From NCBI GenBank assembly GCA_024698715.1, contig JAILRA010000038.1:1-64000 (forward strand): DNA of 64,000 bases. The letters are read 5' to 3'. The first letter of the stretch is position 1, and the number at the start of each line of letters is the position of its first letter. Positions 63,338 through 64,000 of the stretch are shown here, one piece after another. The notes beneath the pieces are model-generated. The model did not search any database. It was not told where the DNA came from and saw only the letters and a list, made by a program, of their open reading frames with translations. A program made the position numbers and the translations under genes. Origin of the DNA: Lachnospiraceae bacterium. GTDB taxonomy: Bacteria; Bacillota; Clostridia; Lachnospirales; Lachnospiraceae.

Positions 63338-64000
63338 TTACGCTCTGCCGCAGCAGTTTTTGTATTTCTTGCCTGAACCGCAGGGACAGGGGGAATTGGG
63401 ATATATCTTGTCTTCGGCTCTTCTCTTGGGACCTTTGACAACGGTATCATCCTTATTTGTACCCGTTACCTGTGCAACCTGTTCACGCTCGATCTTCTTT
63501 TCAACCACAACATGCATCATCATCAATACAGTCTGCTCTTTTATGGCTTCGGTCATTGCATCAAACATATCGAAACCTGTCATTCTGTATTCGACCTTGG
63601 GATCCTTTTGTGCATATGCGACCATACCGATACCCTGTTTCAACTGTTCCATGTCATCGATATGATTCATCCATTTCTGGTCGATAGCTTTAAGAAGGAT
63701 GATACGCTCCGTCTCACGACATGCTTCGGGCTGAGGGAACTGTGCTTCTTTTTCTTCGTAAAGTTTTACAGCCTCTTCCTTTAACATCTGCTTGAGCGCA
63801 TTTTTCTTCATGCCTGCAACTTTTTCCGGAGTGATCGGTTCAACCGGAATGATCGAACGGATCGCAAGATTGAGTTCCTTAAGATCCCAGTCTTCAGAAG
63901 AAGAATCTTCGGCAAGCGTAGAATCAACTATATTTTCAACTACATCGATAACCCATTTGTAAATGGTGTCGCGCATACTCTCGCCGTTCAAAACTCTGTT
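63338..64000 (-). CDS. secA: preprotein translocase SecA, C-terminal part (cut by window edge)
   Basis: The last 220 residues of SecA, the ATPase motor of protein export. The frame is open to the window end and begins NRVLNGESMRDTIYKWV. Visible are the helical scaffold/wing end (ILLKAIDQKWMNHIDDMEQL, KQGIGMVAYAQKDPKVEY) and the zinc-binding SEC-C tail CPCGSGKKYKNCCGRA. The 5' part lies beyond base 64000. Confidence 0.97.
   Translation of the reverse strand, partial: NRVLNGESMRDTIYKWVIDVVENIVDSTLAEDSSSEDWDLKELNLAIRSIIPVEPITPEKVAGMKKNALKQMLKEEAVKLYEEKEAQFPQPEACRETERIILLKAIDQKWMNHIDDMEQLKQGIGMVAYAQKDPKVEYRMTGFDMFDAMTEAIKEQTVLMMMHVVVEKKIEREQVAQVTGTNKDDTVVKGPKRRAEDKIYPNSPCPCGSGKKYKNCCGRA

Overview
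The window looks like chromosome from an anaerobic, plant-polymer-degrading Firmicute, most likely Lachnospiraceae (Butyrivibrio or Pseudobutyrivibrio type). This is inferred from strong GGAGG ribosome-binding sites, AT-rich consensus promoters, a membrane-anchored multidomain GH10 xylanase, lipoproteins with Asp/Glu/Thr-rich linkers, a clostripain-family peptidase, and an anaerobic (cbi-type) cobalamin pathway. No rRNA, tRNA, prophage, CRISPR array or IS transposase was seen. Almost every gene is on the minus strand.

Layout, left to right. 1-133: the 5' end of a probable group IIC intron (minus strand), placed just after an intrinsic terminator. 142-3490: TetR regulator, DUF3592 membrane protein and clostripain-like peptidase, apparently one operon, divergent from a small YtxH-like gene. 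4162-10459: F1Fo ATP synthase operon (atpB-E-F-A-G-D-C) with no separate delta gene; the alpha subunit instead carries an N-terminal segment resembling the delta C-terminal domain, and the c subunit has a signal-peptide-like presequence. purC lies just upstream. 11493-16866: a lipoprotein, two sugar-type ABC permeases, an HlyD-like adaptor and a MacB-core-like protein, without an ATPase or binding protein. 17093-26389: a small exported protein, the xylanase, two hydrolases, a chemoreceptor and a tocopherol-cyclase-like protein. 26547-28256: a plus-strand lipoprotein. 28350-37374: a minus-strand run of TSCPD protein, nicotinate phosphoribosyltransferase, GH26-like protein, methyltransferase-DUF218 fusion, adenine deaminase, DUF1858 protein, alanine racemase and a lipoprotein.

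37394-59071 is a cobalamin locus of about 21 kb. It starts with a consensus promoter, a cobalamin riboswitch and an intrinsic terminator, then runs through surface-anchored cbiK, a duplicated-domain lipoprotein, a BtuFCD-type importer, the lower-ligand and nucleotide-loop genes (cbiP, cobT, cobU, cobS, a short CobU paralogue, cobC, cbiB, cobD), the corrin-ring genes (cbiC, D, F, G, H, a CbiJ-CbiE-CbiT fusion, cbiA) and a Cys-rich protein, ending at a 12-bp-stem terminator. It combines cobalt handling or corrinoid uptake at the cell surface with de novo synthesis, but cbiL, the uroporphyrinogen methyltransferase and a corrinoid adenosyltransferase are absent here. Two repeat arrays are embedded in it: 25-bp tandem units with an 11-bp palindrome across the end of cbiA, and three REP-like hairpins between cobD and cbiB. 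59107-64000 holds ilvE, an EF-Tu-domain/SseB protein, a uracil-type permease and the 3' end of secA.

The most unusual points are the delta-alpha fusion in the ATP synthase, the three-enzyme cobalamin fusion, and the surface lipoprotein cobaltochelatase beside a duplicated-domain lipoprotein.
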